Origin: Thermoanaerobacter pseudethanolicus ATCC 33223
GTDB taxonomy: Bacteria; Bacillota; Thermoanaerobacteria; Thermoanaerobacterales; Thermoanaerobacteraceae
Assembly: GCF_000019085.1 (NCBI RefSeq)
Contig: NC_010321.1
Location: 1,623,001 to 1,687,000, forward strand
Direction: 5' to 3'
DNA length: 64,000 nucleotides
In this document: in pieces, positions 19,248 to 27,463 of the stretch
Position numbering within the stretch: position 1 is the first letter of the stretch
Layout of the letters: every line of letters begins with the position of its first letter
The notes under the pieces: generated by a model
What the model saw: only the letters and a program-made list of their open reading frames with translations
What the model was told of the DNA's origin: nothing
Databases searched by the model: none
Position numbers and translations under genes: made by a program

Positions 19248-20391
19248 CTGCACCTTCTCCTTTTTCAAAATCTGGAGGATATTCCCCAATTAACTTTGCC
19301 GCCATAGGCAATATTTTAATAGAATGCAATTCCTCAACTCTTTTTATCATCTTAAAGCTTTCCATGTTTTCAATGACCTCTTCTATAAGCTGCTTTTCAC
19401 TCATTTCCCTGTAAGACTTATACCAACCATCACTAAATCTTTCCTTTACTTTCAAAATAATATTTATAAATTCTGCTTCAGTTATATCTATAGTATCATC
19501 AGGATTATAGGCGAGTTTTCCATCTTCAATCATTTGTCTTATAATTTTACTTACCTGCAGCATTATATCAGATATGTTTTTGTTTTTGTCGGGAAAATAG
19601 GACTTTAAATATTTGTTGTCATTAAAGAGAACAAAAGCAGAAGTTTTGTGAAGGTGAAGTTTTGCATCAAGATACTCCTCTAAATCTTTCGCTATGGTAT
19701 TTCTGTAATTTTTTATATACATGAAGTCTTGGTCATCAGGTCCTTCACTATACACAGCGGGTGAAAGAATAAGTTTTCGGTACGCCCTGTGCCTTCTCTG
19801 TATAACCGCATCTTTGGGGTTTGAAAGATTTAAATCCTCCTGCAAAAAATCCTCAATCTTCATGTCTTCTGTAATTTCTCTGTTAAAAGACCTCAAAAAA
19901 TACCTTGAAATGCCTGTGTTTTCGTAAAGAACTTCAGTATCTTCACTTTCTGAAAACCTCTCGTGGTCACCATCATCTATTTTAATTATGCCAATATCTA
20001 CAGCAAAATTGAGCACCCGCACAAGTGACTTTCTGTGCTGAAAAAGCGTCCAATCTACTTTATCAGGTCCATCATACTGCGCCTCTATATATTCCGTTAT
20101 ATTAGACAGTACAAACTGGTCTTCTGGTCCTTTATCCTCCAAAAAAGCTAAGAGCAAACACAAAAATGCATAATCCATAGGCATTTGAAATGCATCTATC
20201 CCCATCCACTCTTCAACATCTGACGGCACTTTTTCTAACTTAATAATATATGGGTTTATAATCAATCTATATCCTAACTTCTCTTCAGCAAAAGGTTTTA
20301 TTTTATTCTCCGCATCTCTTATTTTGTTGAAATTTTCTCTATCCTCTCTCAGTATCCAAAAATTTTCAAGAAGCATCTGAAGTTCTTCCAT
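19240..20391 (-). CDS. jetB: Wadjet subunit JetB (TIGR02678/DUF2398, type III)
   Basis: The 383-residue protein has tandem winged-helix-like regions, as in kleisin-interacting (MukE/KITE-like) subunits. The segments LENFWILREDRENFNKIRDA near the start and SLVRVLNFAVDIGII near 133-147 match the DUF2398 pattern. It bridges the JetC dimer with JetA. ATG 20391 follows GAAGGTG and lies 10 bp after the jetA stop; the longer frame would use a TTG inside jetA. It overlaps jetC by 8 bp. Confidence 0.87.
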   Translation of the reverse strand: MEELQMLLENFWILREDRENFNKIRDAENKIKPFAEEKLGYRLIINPYIIKLEKVPSDVEEWMGIDAFQMPMDYAFLCLLLAFLEDKGPEDQFVLSNITEYIEAQYDGPDKVDWTLFQHRKSLVRVLNFAVDIGIIKIDDGDHERFSESEDTEVLYENTGISRYFLRSFNREITEDMKIEDFLQEDLNLSNPKDAVIQRRHRAYRKLILSPAVYSEGPDDQDFMYIKNYRNTIAKDLEEYLDAKLHLHKTSAFVLFNDNKYLKSYFPDKNKNISDIMLQVSKIIRQMIEDGKLAYNPDDTIDITEAEFINIILKVKERFSDGWYKSYREMSEKQLIEEVIENMESFKMIKRVEELHSIKILPMAAKLIGEYPPDFEKGEGADE

Positions 20392-20401
20392 ATTTTCACC
20401 T

Positions 20402-21889
20402 TCAATCAACAAACTCAATTACAATATCAGGCATATCAAGATTACCATCTGTGCATTTTAGTATTGCCCTCTCACCATTCTTTGGCATATGAAGCTTGTA
20501 TGTTCTTCCATCTTCTGTCTTACCTATAAAGCCATTTCTTGCCATCGCTTTTCCTATCCATTTAAGTATCGTTGCCCTCACAAAAGGTTTTACAACAGGT
20601 AAATCCTTTATCCTTATTCTATTGCCAACAATGCAACTTGCTATTATTTCATCTTCTATATTTTTCTGATTGAGATAGTCCATCAGCATCTCCGTCTTGT
20701 CAGCACTTCTATCAATAATCGCATTTGTCTTAACAGAATTACTGTAGCTCCTTGTTTTTGGCTTTATAATCACTTTAAAGGGCGGTTCTTCCCATACGCT
20801 CTGGTTTACACTTTCTGTCTTTCTTTCAAAATCACCTTTTATGTGCCTTGTGTAAAAGCAACCGAAAACCGCCGCAGACAAAAGGTGTGCTTCTTTTATA
20901 TTGCTTGCTTTTGCAAACATTTTAGAAAGAGCAATATATTCATTCTTTCTGCTGGCAGCTTTCATCCTGTTTTCTGCTATTCTCGCCGCATACATTGTTA
21001 TTTTTCTGATTATTTCGTTTGATATATTAAGAAGCCTTACTGCCTCGCTGTCTTCAAAATTATGACCTGTAAACCAAAAAGATATGTTATTCCACTTATC
21101 CATCAAATCTTCTTTTACTTCCTCTTCATTTAAAACCCTGTCAATTCTTGGGATACTCATTTCATATTGGCATAACTTATCTACAACGGAATTGACAATC
21201 TCCGGACTCACCTTTTTCAAAAAACTCTCTATGGCAACAGAAAATCTCTGAAGGTCTTTTATAAAATCTCTTAAATATTCTATAAGTTTGTCTTTGTAAA
21301 TGATAAACTGCTCTGACTTCATAAGTTCATCAGCGTTAGAGCTTTGAAGACTTGCAATGTAATCTGTCGCATTGTGATATATATTTTCAAAGTCGGTATT
21401 GAGGTCTTCCCACCATCTGTTTATTTCCTGTAAATCCTCTTTTTTCGCCATTTCATTTATCTTTATTAAATTGCGGTAAATCCTTTCAAATAAAGACGGC
21501 TGTAGTGACCCACCATAACCGACGATGCTTTCCAGCCTTATGGTCATTCTCTCTATCTCAATAGAATATGGACTCAGCTGATACCTGAATTTTTTGTTTT
21601 TAAATTCGTCAATCGTAGAAGCTTTACTGGTATCTTGTGTCGCAATAAGGTTTTTCCATTCAGTAAGTGCTTTTAAGTCCTGCTCACATTTTTCCATTGT
21701 ATAGTCGGAAAACACATCAAATTGACTTACATATTCATATACATCCTCTTTGTACAGCCAATATTTAAATTTCTGGTACTGTTCATAAAAATACCTCATG
21801 ATGAGGCGATATCGCGAAGCATTTTCCGCAGACAAATACTTTACCTCTTCAATCGGTTTTATCACATTCAAATCAAGTTTATCTTCCAT
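20402..21889 (-). CDS. jetA: Wadjet subunit JetA (TIGR02677/DUF2397, type III)
   Basis: The 495-residue protein has the DUF2397 N-terminus: ENASRYRLIMRYFYEQYQKF, LTEWKNLIATQDTSKASTID and KKFRYQLSPYSIEIERM. The middle is helical, and a C-terminal winged-helix region (FVRATILKWIGKAMARNGFI) follows. It acts as the kleisin-like subunit that closes the JetC ring. It is the first gene of the jetABCD operon; about 170 bp separate it from the tautomerase gene upstream. The combination TIGR02677-TIGR02680 is the set that defines type III Wadjet. Confidence 0.88.
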   Translation of the reverse strand: MEDKLDLNVIKPIEEVKYLSAENASRYRLIMRYFYEQYQKFKYWLYKEDVYEYVSQFDVFSDYTMEKCEQDLKALTEWKNLIATQDTSKASTIDEFKNKKFRYQLSPYSIEIERMTIRLESIVGYGGSLQPSLFERIYRNLIKINEMAKKEDLQEINRWWEDLNTDFENIYHNATDYIASLQSSNADELMKSEQFIIYKDKLIEYLRDFIKDLQRFSVAIESFLKKVSPEIVNSVVDKLCQYEMSIPRIDRVLNEEEVKEDLMDKWNNISFWFTGHNFEDSEAVRLLNISNEIIRKITMYAARIAENRMKAASRKNEYIALSKMFAKASNIKEAHLLSAAVFGCFYTRHIKGDFERKTESVNQSVWEEPPFKVIIKPKTRSYSNSVKTNAIIDRSADKTEMLMDYLNQKNIEDEIIASCIVGNRIRIKDLPVVKPFVRATILKWIGKAMARNGFIGKTEDGRTYKLHMPKNGERAILKCTDGNLDMPDIVIEFVD

Positions 21890-21975
21890 AACACTTCACC
21901 TTGCATTTATATTTCATATATATTGTAAACTTAATACTCCATCATTTCAATTTATTTTTTGACCTTTTGAAACAA

Positions 21976-22020
21976 AAATCCTTATCACTTCCCAAATTTA
22001 TGGAAATAATAAGGATTTAA
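21976..22020 (-). terminator. Intrinsic terminator after the tautomerase gene
   Basis: On the minus strand AAATCCTTAT pairs with ATAAGGATTT around an AT-rich loop and is followed by TTTTTG. It ends the unit 23293-22060 and insulates the jet operon from it. Confidence 0.65.
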
Positions 22021-22059
22021 AAAATCTTCGCATCATTTTCACCTTTAAGCATTCCATTT

Positions 22060-22410
22060 TTAAAAAGTGCTTCCATTATAACCCCAATTCTGTCCCTCTA
22101 TTTCTTGGATAACTATATAAATACTGTCTTTTCCATAGCCCAAAACCTTATTTAAAACATCACAAATCCTTTTTGATATTTCTTCCTTTTGTCCCCTTTG
22201 AAGTTTGCCAACAAGCTTTATCTCTACAATGCCACCCTCTTCAAGAGGTTGTCCATGGAAAAATATATCCTCTTCTTCAGTAAATCTTACCATAAGCCAA
22301 TTTTCACTTTTTCCTGCAACTTCATACATCACATCGGCAAATTCTTTCTTTAAAACTTCCTTATTTTCTGGTGCAATCTTTTCTTTTGTAATTAAATTTA
22401 CAATTGGCAT
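22060..22410 (-). CDS. Tautomerase/MIF-family protein
   Basis: The protein has 116 residues, about the length of MIF-type trimers. After removal of the initiator Met the mature N-terminus is Pro (PIVNLITKEKI), the catalytic base of the tautomerase superfamily. The start at 22410 is chosen for this reason and for GGAGTGAGA upstream. It overlaps the end of the HepT-like gene start region by none and lies just downstream of it, so it is part of the MNT/HepT unit. The substrate is unknown and a role in the toxin system is not implied. Confidence 0.75.
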   Translation of the reverse strand: MPIVNLITKEKIAPENKEVLKKEFADVMYEVAGKSENWLMVRFTEEEDIFFHGQPLEEGGIVEIKLVGKLQRGQKEEISKRICDVLNKVLGYGKDSIYIVIQEIEGQNWGYNGSTF

Positions 22411-22415
22411 AAATC

Positions 22416-22916
22416 TCACTCCTCTTTTATAATAGATTCCATATCATTGATAAATTTCCCAACATCTTTTTTTAGATTATCCACAGCTTCTGGAAAAATA
22501 TCTAACAATCTTGCTATTCGTTCGGGCATAAGATTAAATCCATAAATATTTCTAAAAATATGTCTAAATCCCCTAAATTCATTAAGCAATAATTTAGTAT
22601 CTGTATTTATAAAAGCTGGTCTTTCCCCTTCTATCGGCATAGACATTTGCTCAAGTAATTCTAAATGCCATTCAGCTCCAGATGGCATAAAACCATCTAT
22701 ATTTTTTGCAACAATTTTAAACATATTTTCAACAGCAGTATAAAAATCATGGAAAATAGAGCCAATAGCTCTTAACACAAAATCATCAGTCAGTTTTTGT
22801 TTCAAAGTTTTTTTGTCAAACATATCTTTCGTCTTTAAAGTATCATACAATTTTTGTATATTCTCAAGTTCCATTTTGAGTCTTGCTGAAATAACTTTTA
22901 CCTTACCCACATCCAC
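22416..22916 (-). CDS. HepT-like toxin-fold protein with altered active site
   Basis: The 166-residue helical protein of the HepT-like type has the region EFRGFRHIFRNIYGFNL (113-129). In related HepT-like proteins the motif is R-x4-H-x-Y; aligned here it reads Arg118, HIFR, Asn123, Ile, Tyr125, so the catalytic His position is Asn. It may therefore be inactive as an RNase or use another residue (for example His119). It is paired with the MNT gene at 22916-23293, with adjoining stop and start. Assignment to the family is by pattern and context. Confidence 0.7.
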   Translation of the reverse strand: MDVGKVKVISARLKMELENIQKLYDTLKTKDMFDKKTLKQKLTDDFVLRAIGSIFHDFYTAVENMFKIVAKNIDGFMPSGAEWHLELLEQMSMPIEGERPAFINTDTKLLLNEFRGFRHIFRNIYGFNLMPERIARLLDIFPEAVDNLKKDVGKFINDMESIIKEE

Positions 22917-23293
22917 TACCCTATTTCCCTCCCCTCTTTCTCTATTTCCTTTAACAAAGCCTCCGTAGCATCTCGTTGTGTAACTATACTCACTTTATAA
23001 GGCCTTGCAATATTCTCTATCTCAACAAACATTGTCCAGTAGTTAAACTTATCATCATCCCAATCATCTACAAAAATATCAATATCCGAAAATTCCCAAA
23101 AATCAAATCCCCTTGCCAGTGATCCATACAAGACAACTTTACTCACATTATATTTTTCTTTCAAAAATTTAGCAATCTTATACGCTTTATCTAATGCATC
23201 CTTTTTTCGTATTTCTAGCATTTCTTTCTCTTTTTCACTCTTTAACCGCCAATTTTCACGTATTTTCTTTTTTTCTTCATCAGTGATACTCAT
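22916..23293 (-). CDS. MNT-type nucleotidyltransferase (antitoxin candidate)
   Basis: About 125 residues. The nucleotidyltransferase motif VVLYGSLARGFDFWEFSDID contains GS followed by DxD, with one extra residue in the spacer compared with MntA (11 instead of 10). A long basic and acidic helix precedes the core. It is expected to nucleotidylate the adjacent HepT-like protein. ATG 23293 is preferred (GGTG six bases upstream), but an in-frame GTG at 23305 is possible. Confidence 0.8.
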   Translation of the reverse strand: MSITDEEKKKIRENWRLKSEKEKEMLEIRKKDALDKAYKIAKFLKEKYNVSKVVLYGSLARGFDFWEFSDIDIFVDDWDDDKFNYWTMFVEIENIARPYKVSIVTQRDATEALLKEIEKEGREIG

Positions 23294-23480
23294 CTTCCTC
23301 ACCACACAAAATTCTTTACATATATTCTACCATTTTATAGCATTTATATCAATCACCCAACAATGCTTTGCAAAACACTAGTATACCTCAATTTTTTAAT
23401 AAAAAAATCAAGGGTATCTCACCGGTCCCCTCTCATAATTTATCATCAATTTCTTATTTTCTTAAATAAATATCTCTACT

Positions 23481-23900
23481 TTACAAATCATACATTTCTT
23501 TTAAGAAACTTCTTAGCTCAACAATCTTTATCCATCTATAAGGATTTAATACAAGCAAATCATCATCACCAGTTATTATATAGTCCGCATTTCCATATAC
23601 AGCTTCTTCAAGAATCATATTGTCTTTTTCATCTCTACAATCTGTGATTTTTTGATATATAACAGGCTCAACTATTTTCAAAGAAAGCAATTCAATAAGT
23701 GCATCAATTTCTGACTTGGAAACATACTTTTTAAACTTAGGTCGATTCAATACTTCTTTTATTTCTAGCAATTGTTCAGCTGACATTATGAGTATATATT
23801 CATCGTTAAAAATTTCTTTCATTAAAAATTTTGCATTTTTACTTCCTAGAAAAGCACTAATAAAAATATTTGTATCAATAACTACTTTAATTTTTTTCAT
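23481..23900 (-). CDS. PIN-domain toxin (COG1569 type)
   Basis: The 139-residue PIN nuclease (PF13470) shows the acidic active-site set: Asp8 in VVIDTNIFISAF, a Glu in SAEQLLEIKEVL, Asp in CRDEKDNMILE and Asp in IITGDDDLL. It should cleave RNA in a Mg-dependent way unless bound by its antitoxin. It overlaps by 14 bp the small upstream gene, the usual antitoxin-first order. GAGGG lies seven bases before its ATG. Confidence 0.88.
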   Translation of the reverse strand: MKKIKVVIDTNIFISAFLGSKNAKFLMKEIFNDEYILIMSAEQLLEIKEVLNRPKFKKYVSKSEIDALIELLSLKIVEPVIYQKITDCRDEKDNMILEEAVYGNADYIITGDDDLLVLNPYRWIKIVELRSFLKEMYDL

Positions 23901-24102
23901 ATCTTTTCCCTCTAATATACTCTACTTCTTCAGTTATTTCTTCTAATGATATGGGGTATTTTTCGGCTCTTTCATTAGTTTTTTCTAATATATCAAGCAA
24001 TTTGCTGTTTATCTCGTTTTGCATTTTTTTATAAATGATTTTTTTCTCTGCAAATGATAAATTATCTATCAGATTGAGTATTTCATTCAAATTTGATTTC
24101 AT
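23887..24102 (-). CDS. Small antitoxin partner of the PIN toxin
   Basis: The protein has 71 residues: a helical N-terminus (LNEILNLIDNLSFAEKKIIY) and a charged C-terminal tail that would wrap the toxin. ATG 24102 is chosen because AGGTGAG lies five bases upstream; a GTG six bases earlier overlaps that site. The DNA-binding fold cannot be named by eye. The 14-bp overlap with the PIN gene supports coupled expression. Confidence 0.75.
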   Translation of the reverse strand: MKSNLNEILNLIDNLSFAEKKIIYKKMQNEINSKLLDILEKTNERAEKYPISLEEITEEVEYIRGKRYEKN

Positions 24103-24199
24103 TATCACTCACCTCAGCTTTCACTTCAATTAAACTTTCTTAAACAAAATATTTATATCTTTACATTTTAATTTTAACATTTAATTAAAAAAGTATCAA

Positions 24200-25462
24200 T
24201 CACCCAACAAAACTCATAAGAAGCATCACATTTAAAACCGTCACTATTATTCCTATAGTCCACAACAATACCTTATAAAGCAATGTATTTGCAAACTTTC
24301 CCATTATCTTCTTTGAAGAAGTCAAATAAATGAGCAAAAAGATTGTAATTGGAAGCTGTACACTCAAAAACATCTGCAAATAAACCAGTCCTTGAAAGGG
24401 GCTTTTTACAAAGAATATTATTAGCACTGCAAAAATATATGTAATTCCTACGCCAACTTTTGTGTGTGCATCGTGTATATCATATGGTTCTTCATATATC
24501 CCCGCAAAAATACTTCCACCTGCCATACCTGCTGTTATAGATGAAGAAATCCCTGCAAAAAGAAGAGCCAAAGCAAAAACCACTGCTGATGCATTTCCCA
24601 AAAGTGGTTTTAGCATCTGCTGTGCCTGATTAAGCTCCGTTACAGTTACATTATTGGTAAAAAAAGCCGATGCTGCAACAATAATCATAGCACTATTTAT
24701 TCCCCAACCTATTATCATAGAAAAGATAGTATCAAAATACTCATAATTAAGCTGTTTCACTATGACTTTCTCATCTTCTAAATTCCACTGCCTACTTTGT
24801 ATTATCTCTGAGTGCAAAAACAAATTGTGGGGCATAACAACAGCACCAAGTACACTCATAATTATAGGCATAGAACCTGCTGGGAATTCTGGCTTCACCC
24901 AGCTTGAAGCTGCCTCTGCCCATTTCACATCAACTAGCAAAAGCTCAAATATAAAAGAAATGCCAATAAGAGATACAAAACCTATAATCCACTTTTCCAA
25001 CTTTTTATAGGAATTTGTATAAAGCATCCATGAAACAAAAACAAGAGTAATCAAACTTCCTATCTTTATAGGTATCTTAAAAAGCATTTGAAGAGCTATC
25101 GCGGCACCTAAAATTTCTGCCATCGCCGTCAAAATCGCCGCAAAGACAGCTGAAATAAGAAGTAACCTCGAAGTAAAAGGCTTTAAAAACTTAGTTGCAG
25201 CTTCAGACATACAATAACCTGTAACTATACCTAGATGTGCAGCATTATGTTGAAGTATAATGAGCATGATAGTAGATAAAGTCACCATCCATAAAAGCTT
25301 ATAACCGTAAGACGACCCTGCAGCAACATTAGAAGCCCAATTTCCCGGATCAATAAAGCCAACAGTAACCAGTAGCCCAGGACCTATGTATTTGATAAAA
25401 TCTAAAGCCATAAGTTTAGGACGATGTTTATCTTTAAATAAATTTTTGACTTTTGTAATCAT
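24200..25462 (-). CDS. Nramp-family divalent metal transporter
   Basis: The 420-residue protein has about 11 transmembrane helices. The two unwound metal-binding segments are recognisable: FIDPGNWASNVAAG (TM1) and VVMPHNLFLHSEIIQ (TM6), with the Met that favours transition metals such as Mn2+ or Fe2+ over Mg2+. The start ATG at 25462 has GAGGTG upstream. No Fur, MntR or riboswitch signal could be identified. It lies at the inner edge of the segment bracketed by the direct repeats. Confidence 0.9.
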   Translation of the reverse strand: MITKVKNLFKDKHRPKLMALDFIKYIGPGLLVTVGFIDPGNWASNVAAGSSYGYKLLWMVTLSTIMLIILQHNAAHLGIVTGYCMSEAATKFLKPFTSRLLLISAVFAAILTAMAEILGAAIALQMLFKIPIKIGSLITLVFVSWMLYTNSYKKLEKWIIGFVSLIGISFIFELLLVDVKWAEAASSWVKPEFPAGSMPIIMSVLGAVVMPHNLFLHSEIIQSRQWNLEDEKVIVKQLNYEYFDTIFSMIIGWGINSAMIIVAASAFFTNNVTVTELNQAQQMLKPLLGNASAVVFALALLFAGISSSITAGMAGGSIFAGIYEEPYDIHDAHTKVGVGITYIFAVLIIFFVKSPFQGLVYLQMFLSVQLPITIFLLIYLTSSKKIMGKFANTLLYKVLLWTIGIIVTVLNVMLLMSFVG

Positions 25463-25546
25463 TTGTTCACCTCATCTTAAAATTTTAATCTGCGCCTTTT
25501 ACAACTGCAAGGGGCACAAATCGAGCAACAGGTATAGTAATTTCTC

Positions 25547-25660
25547 TCAAGTTCTTCTACGCCTGCTGGAAGAGAAAAAAGACAAACTTCCAGGACTATA
25601 TTCGCCTTTTACTAAGCCCTCTTCCCAGTCTTCGCGTTTTGCAATATGCAAAATTATCAT
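25547..25660 (-). pseudogene. N-terminal relic of a DUF952 gene
   Basis: ATG 25660 begins MIILHIAKREDWEEGLVKGE and YSPGSL, the N-terminus of the DUF952 family. The frame then turns into Ser/Arg repeats and stops. Bases to about 25490 show only short cysteine-rich or basic frames. The fragment lies between the intact phosphoesterase and the Nramp gene, at the right joint of the bracketed segment. Confidence 0.5.
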
Positions 25661-25695
25661 GATACTTCATCCCCCATTCTTAATATTATTATCTA

Positions 25696-26039
25696 AAAAA
25701 AAGGAAAAATTTTATATAACTACTCCAGTTTCCAAATCAATTATATGAGCACTTCCACTTTCAACTTCAATAAACCCTACTGAATTAATCTTATCTTCCC
25801 TTTTGCTAAGAGATGTAGAACCCGGATTAATCACCACACAATTTTCAATCTTCTTTATTAAAGGAATATGCGTATGTCCCGTTATAAAATAATCCAATTT
25901 ATACTTCATAATCAACTTATGTATATCTTCCTCAGAAATACTGTGACCATGATTAATCATAAATCTCTTCCCTTCAATGAAAGCAAAAACATACGGCGTT
26001 TGTATAGGCACCTCAAGCATCATTTGGTCAACATAAGCA
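25696..26039. repeat. Direct repeat, copy 2 (inside the intact phosphoesterase gene)
   Basis: This is the counterpart of 12940-13281, in the same orientation. The similarity begins just outside the stop codon and stops abruptly at codon GAT/GCT of CDAYVDQ, where copy 1 changes to unrelated sequence. Confidence 0.85.
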
Positions 26040-26254
26040 TCACAATTCCCTTCCGCAATCAAAAGAGGAACAGGACAAGCATTTATTGCCACAGCAAGTT
26101 TTTTAGGGTCATATCCCTCGGGAATTGGATTACGTGGTCCATGATATAATACATCTCCTGCATGTAAAATAATGTCCGAATCTTTTAAAAAATTCCATGC
26201 TTTTATCCATGACTTATAATCTCCATGAGTATCACTTATAACACCAATTTTCAT
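25712..26254 (-). CDS. Calcineurin-like phosphodiesterase, YfcE/MJ0936 family
   Basis: The complete 180-residue phosphodiesterase (TIGR00040) has its metal ligands in order: Asp8 and His10 (ISDTHGD), Asp in LHAGDVLYHG, Asn in AEGNCDAY, His in INHGHSI and the His pair in ITGHTHIP. Family members are Mn2+/Ni2+-dependent phosphodiesterases of unknown physiological substrate. GGAGGTGATATTTT precedes the ATG. Its 3' part is duplicated at 12.9-13.3 kb. One of the four repeated promoters lies about 200 bp upstream. Confidence 0.9.
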   Translation of the reverse strand: MKIGVISDTHGDYKSWIKAWNFLKDSDIILHAGDVLYHGPRNPIPEGYDPKKLAVAINACPVPLLIAEGNCDAYVDQMMLEVPIQTPYVFAFIEGKRFMINHGHSISEEDIHKLIMKYKLDYFITGHTHIPLIKKIENCVVINPGSTSLSKREDKINSVGFIEVESGSAHIIDLETGVVI

Positions 26255-26448
26255 AAAATATCACCTCCAATGCTTTTAATATCTTACCCAAAATTTGTCT
26301 CCTCTAAAGCCATAGCATTTTTAATTCTCTATTTATCATCTCAATATCAAAATTCCTATATCCCCCTATTGTTACCCATACTATAAAGTCTCCATATTTA
26401 GGATGGCTTTTACTCTCCCCCATGTTTTCAGATTAATTCCACTTTTTT

Positions 26449-26530
26449 CTCTTTTTAATTTTACCATTCTGTTACCTAAAATCCAATAGAAAAATTAAAA
26501 ATATTCCGATATATTTAGGCAAAACTAAAA
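26449..26530 (-). promoter_or_regulatory. Dispersed promoter repeat, copy D
   Basis: On the minus strand: TTGGAT (26481-26486), 17 bp, TAAAAT (26458-26463). The upstream conserved block is the most divergent of the four (TATCGGA in place of TGNCGAA). It is about 200 bp before the phosphoesterase start. It aligns with copies at 27139, 28398 and 31352. Confidence 0.6.
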
Positions 26531-26550
26531 AAAGAATAAATTATATAAAA

Positions 26551-26573
26551 GTTCCCTGGCAAAAGAGCCAGGG
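26551..26573 (-). terminator. Hairpin downstream of the ATP-cone gene
   Basis: CCCTGGC and GCCAGGG form a 7-bp perfect stem with a 6-base loop. On the minus strand it is followed by AACTTTTATAT, a moderate T-rich tail. It probably ends transcripts from 26947. Confidence 0.55.
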
Positions 26574-26689
26574 TTATACATATCCCGACAAAAATAAAAA
26601 TTGAGGCATTTTATATTTTAAAAATTTTCGTAAAAGATTCTTAAAATATAAAAAATAGCTGCCACCTATCTTACAAGCACTATAAAACA

Positions 26690-26947
26690 TTAAAAATTCA
26701 TATATGCCTTTGCAACATCTTTAAATCCATTTTTTTCAAGCGCATCTATAACAATTGTCCTAATCTCATCAAAAGAAATTTGTTCTTTTCCAAGTTTTTT
26801 AATGCTTTTTTCTATATCCCTTGCTATATTATGTAAATCTGATGTATTTAAAGGTTTTCCAGCATCATCTGATGCAGCCCCAATACTTCTTATAATTTTG
26901 TCCAAATCAAACTCCTGTAATCTACCATCCCTTTTTATAACCTTCAT
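26690..26947 (-). CDS. Stand-alone ATP-cone domain protein
   Basis: The 85-residue protein consists only of an ATP-cone (PF03477): KVIKRDGRLQEFDLDKIIRS at the start and DEIRTIVIDALEKNGFKDVA at the end. ATP-cones are normally regulatory modules of ribonucleotide reductases and of NrdR. No nrd gene is next to it, so it may be a free nucleotide sensor or the leftover N-terminus of a reductase gene. ATG 26947 has AAGGAGAGGG upstream and begins at the first domain residue. Confidence 0.8.
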   Translation of the reverse strand: MKVIKRDGRLQEFDLDKIIRSIGAASDDAGKPLNTSDLHNIARDIEKSIKKLGKEQISFDEIRTIVIDALEKNGFKDVAKAYMNF

Positions 26948-27138
26948 AGTTCCCTCTCCTTTTTGTTCGTTATATAAATATAAGCTCATATAAAGGTTTA
27001 TATCAAAATAATCTTAGACATAACAATATTTTCTATAGCAGAGGTCAGTAAAAGTCCTCAAGTGCCTTTACCTACCGTCGAAAAATTCTCCTCCTTATGC
27101 AGAACTGTTACAATTCTTCTTTAAAATCAAAAATACGT

Positions 27139-27226
27139 TTTTATCCATTTCTATTTTACCATTTCATCCCTCAAAAAGCAACATAAACATTAAAAATATT
27201 TCGACATTACTCGGCAAAAATAAAAA
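27139..27226 (-). promoter_or_regulatory. Dispersed promoter repeat, copy A
   Basis: Minus strand: TTGCTT (27176-27181), 17 bp, TAAAAT (27153-27158), with TGTCGAA (exact Spo0A-box consensus TGNCGAA) and a second box-like TGCCGAG just upstream. The start of the ATP-cone gene is about 205 bp downstream. The leader between them contains an imperfect hairpin (27043-27082) and no gene. Confidence 0.65.
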
Positions 27227-27254
27227 CAGGAACGTTTTGTAAACTTAAATGAAA

Positions 27255-27283
27255 GTTGAGAACTTCAATCCTTTCTGGTACAA
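27255..27283 (+). promoter_or_regulatory. Candidate sigma-A promoter on the plus strand with no gene after it
   Basis: TTGAGA, a 17-bp spacer and TACAAT are close to consensus. No plus-strand reading frame follows, so it could drive a small or antisense RNA toward the Rpn relic, or be chance in AT-rich DNA. Confidence 0.25.
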
Positions 27284-27423
27284 TGTATATCAAAGCTATA
27301 TTCTATTATTCTATTGCATGTACAAAGAATAAAATAAAATCAACAAAGGTTCATGAGAGTATAGGAATTTAACAAGTCACAACTCATATTAACTCTTCCT
27401 TCAAATTCTAATATATGTTATCA

Positions 27424-27463
27424 AAAAAAATAAAGACACTACTTTTCATAGTGCCCTTATTTC
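27424..27463 (-). terminator. Intrinsic terminator of the Rpn relic
   Basis: AAATAAGGGCACTA pairs with TAGTGTCTTTATTT (two mismatches) and is followed by a run of eight T on the minus strand. It overlaps the stop codon at 27457. Confidence 0.75.

Noticed and set aside
15724-20000. Open frames of 70-120 codons on the plus strand across jetABC
   Set aside because: They mirror the coding frames of the jet genes, lack ribosome sites and show low-complexity Ser/Leu/Phe translations.
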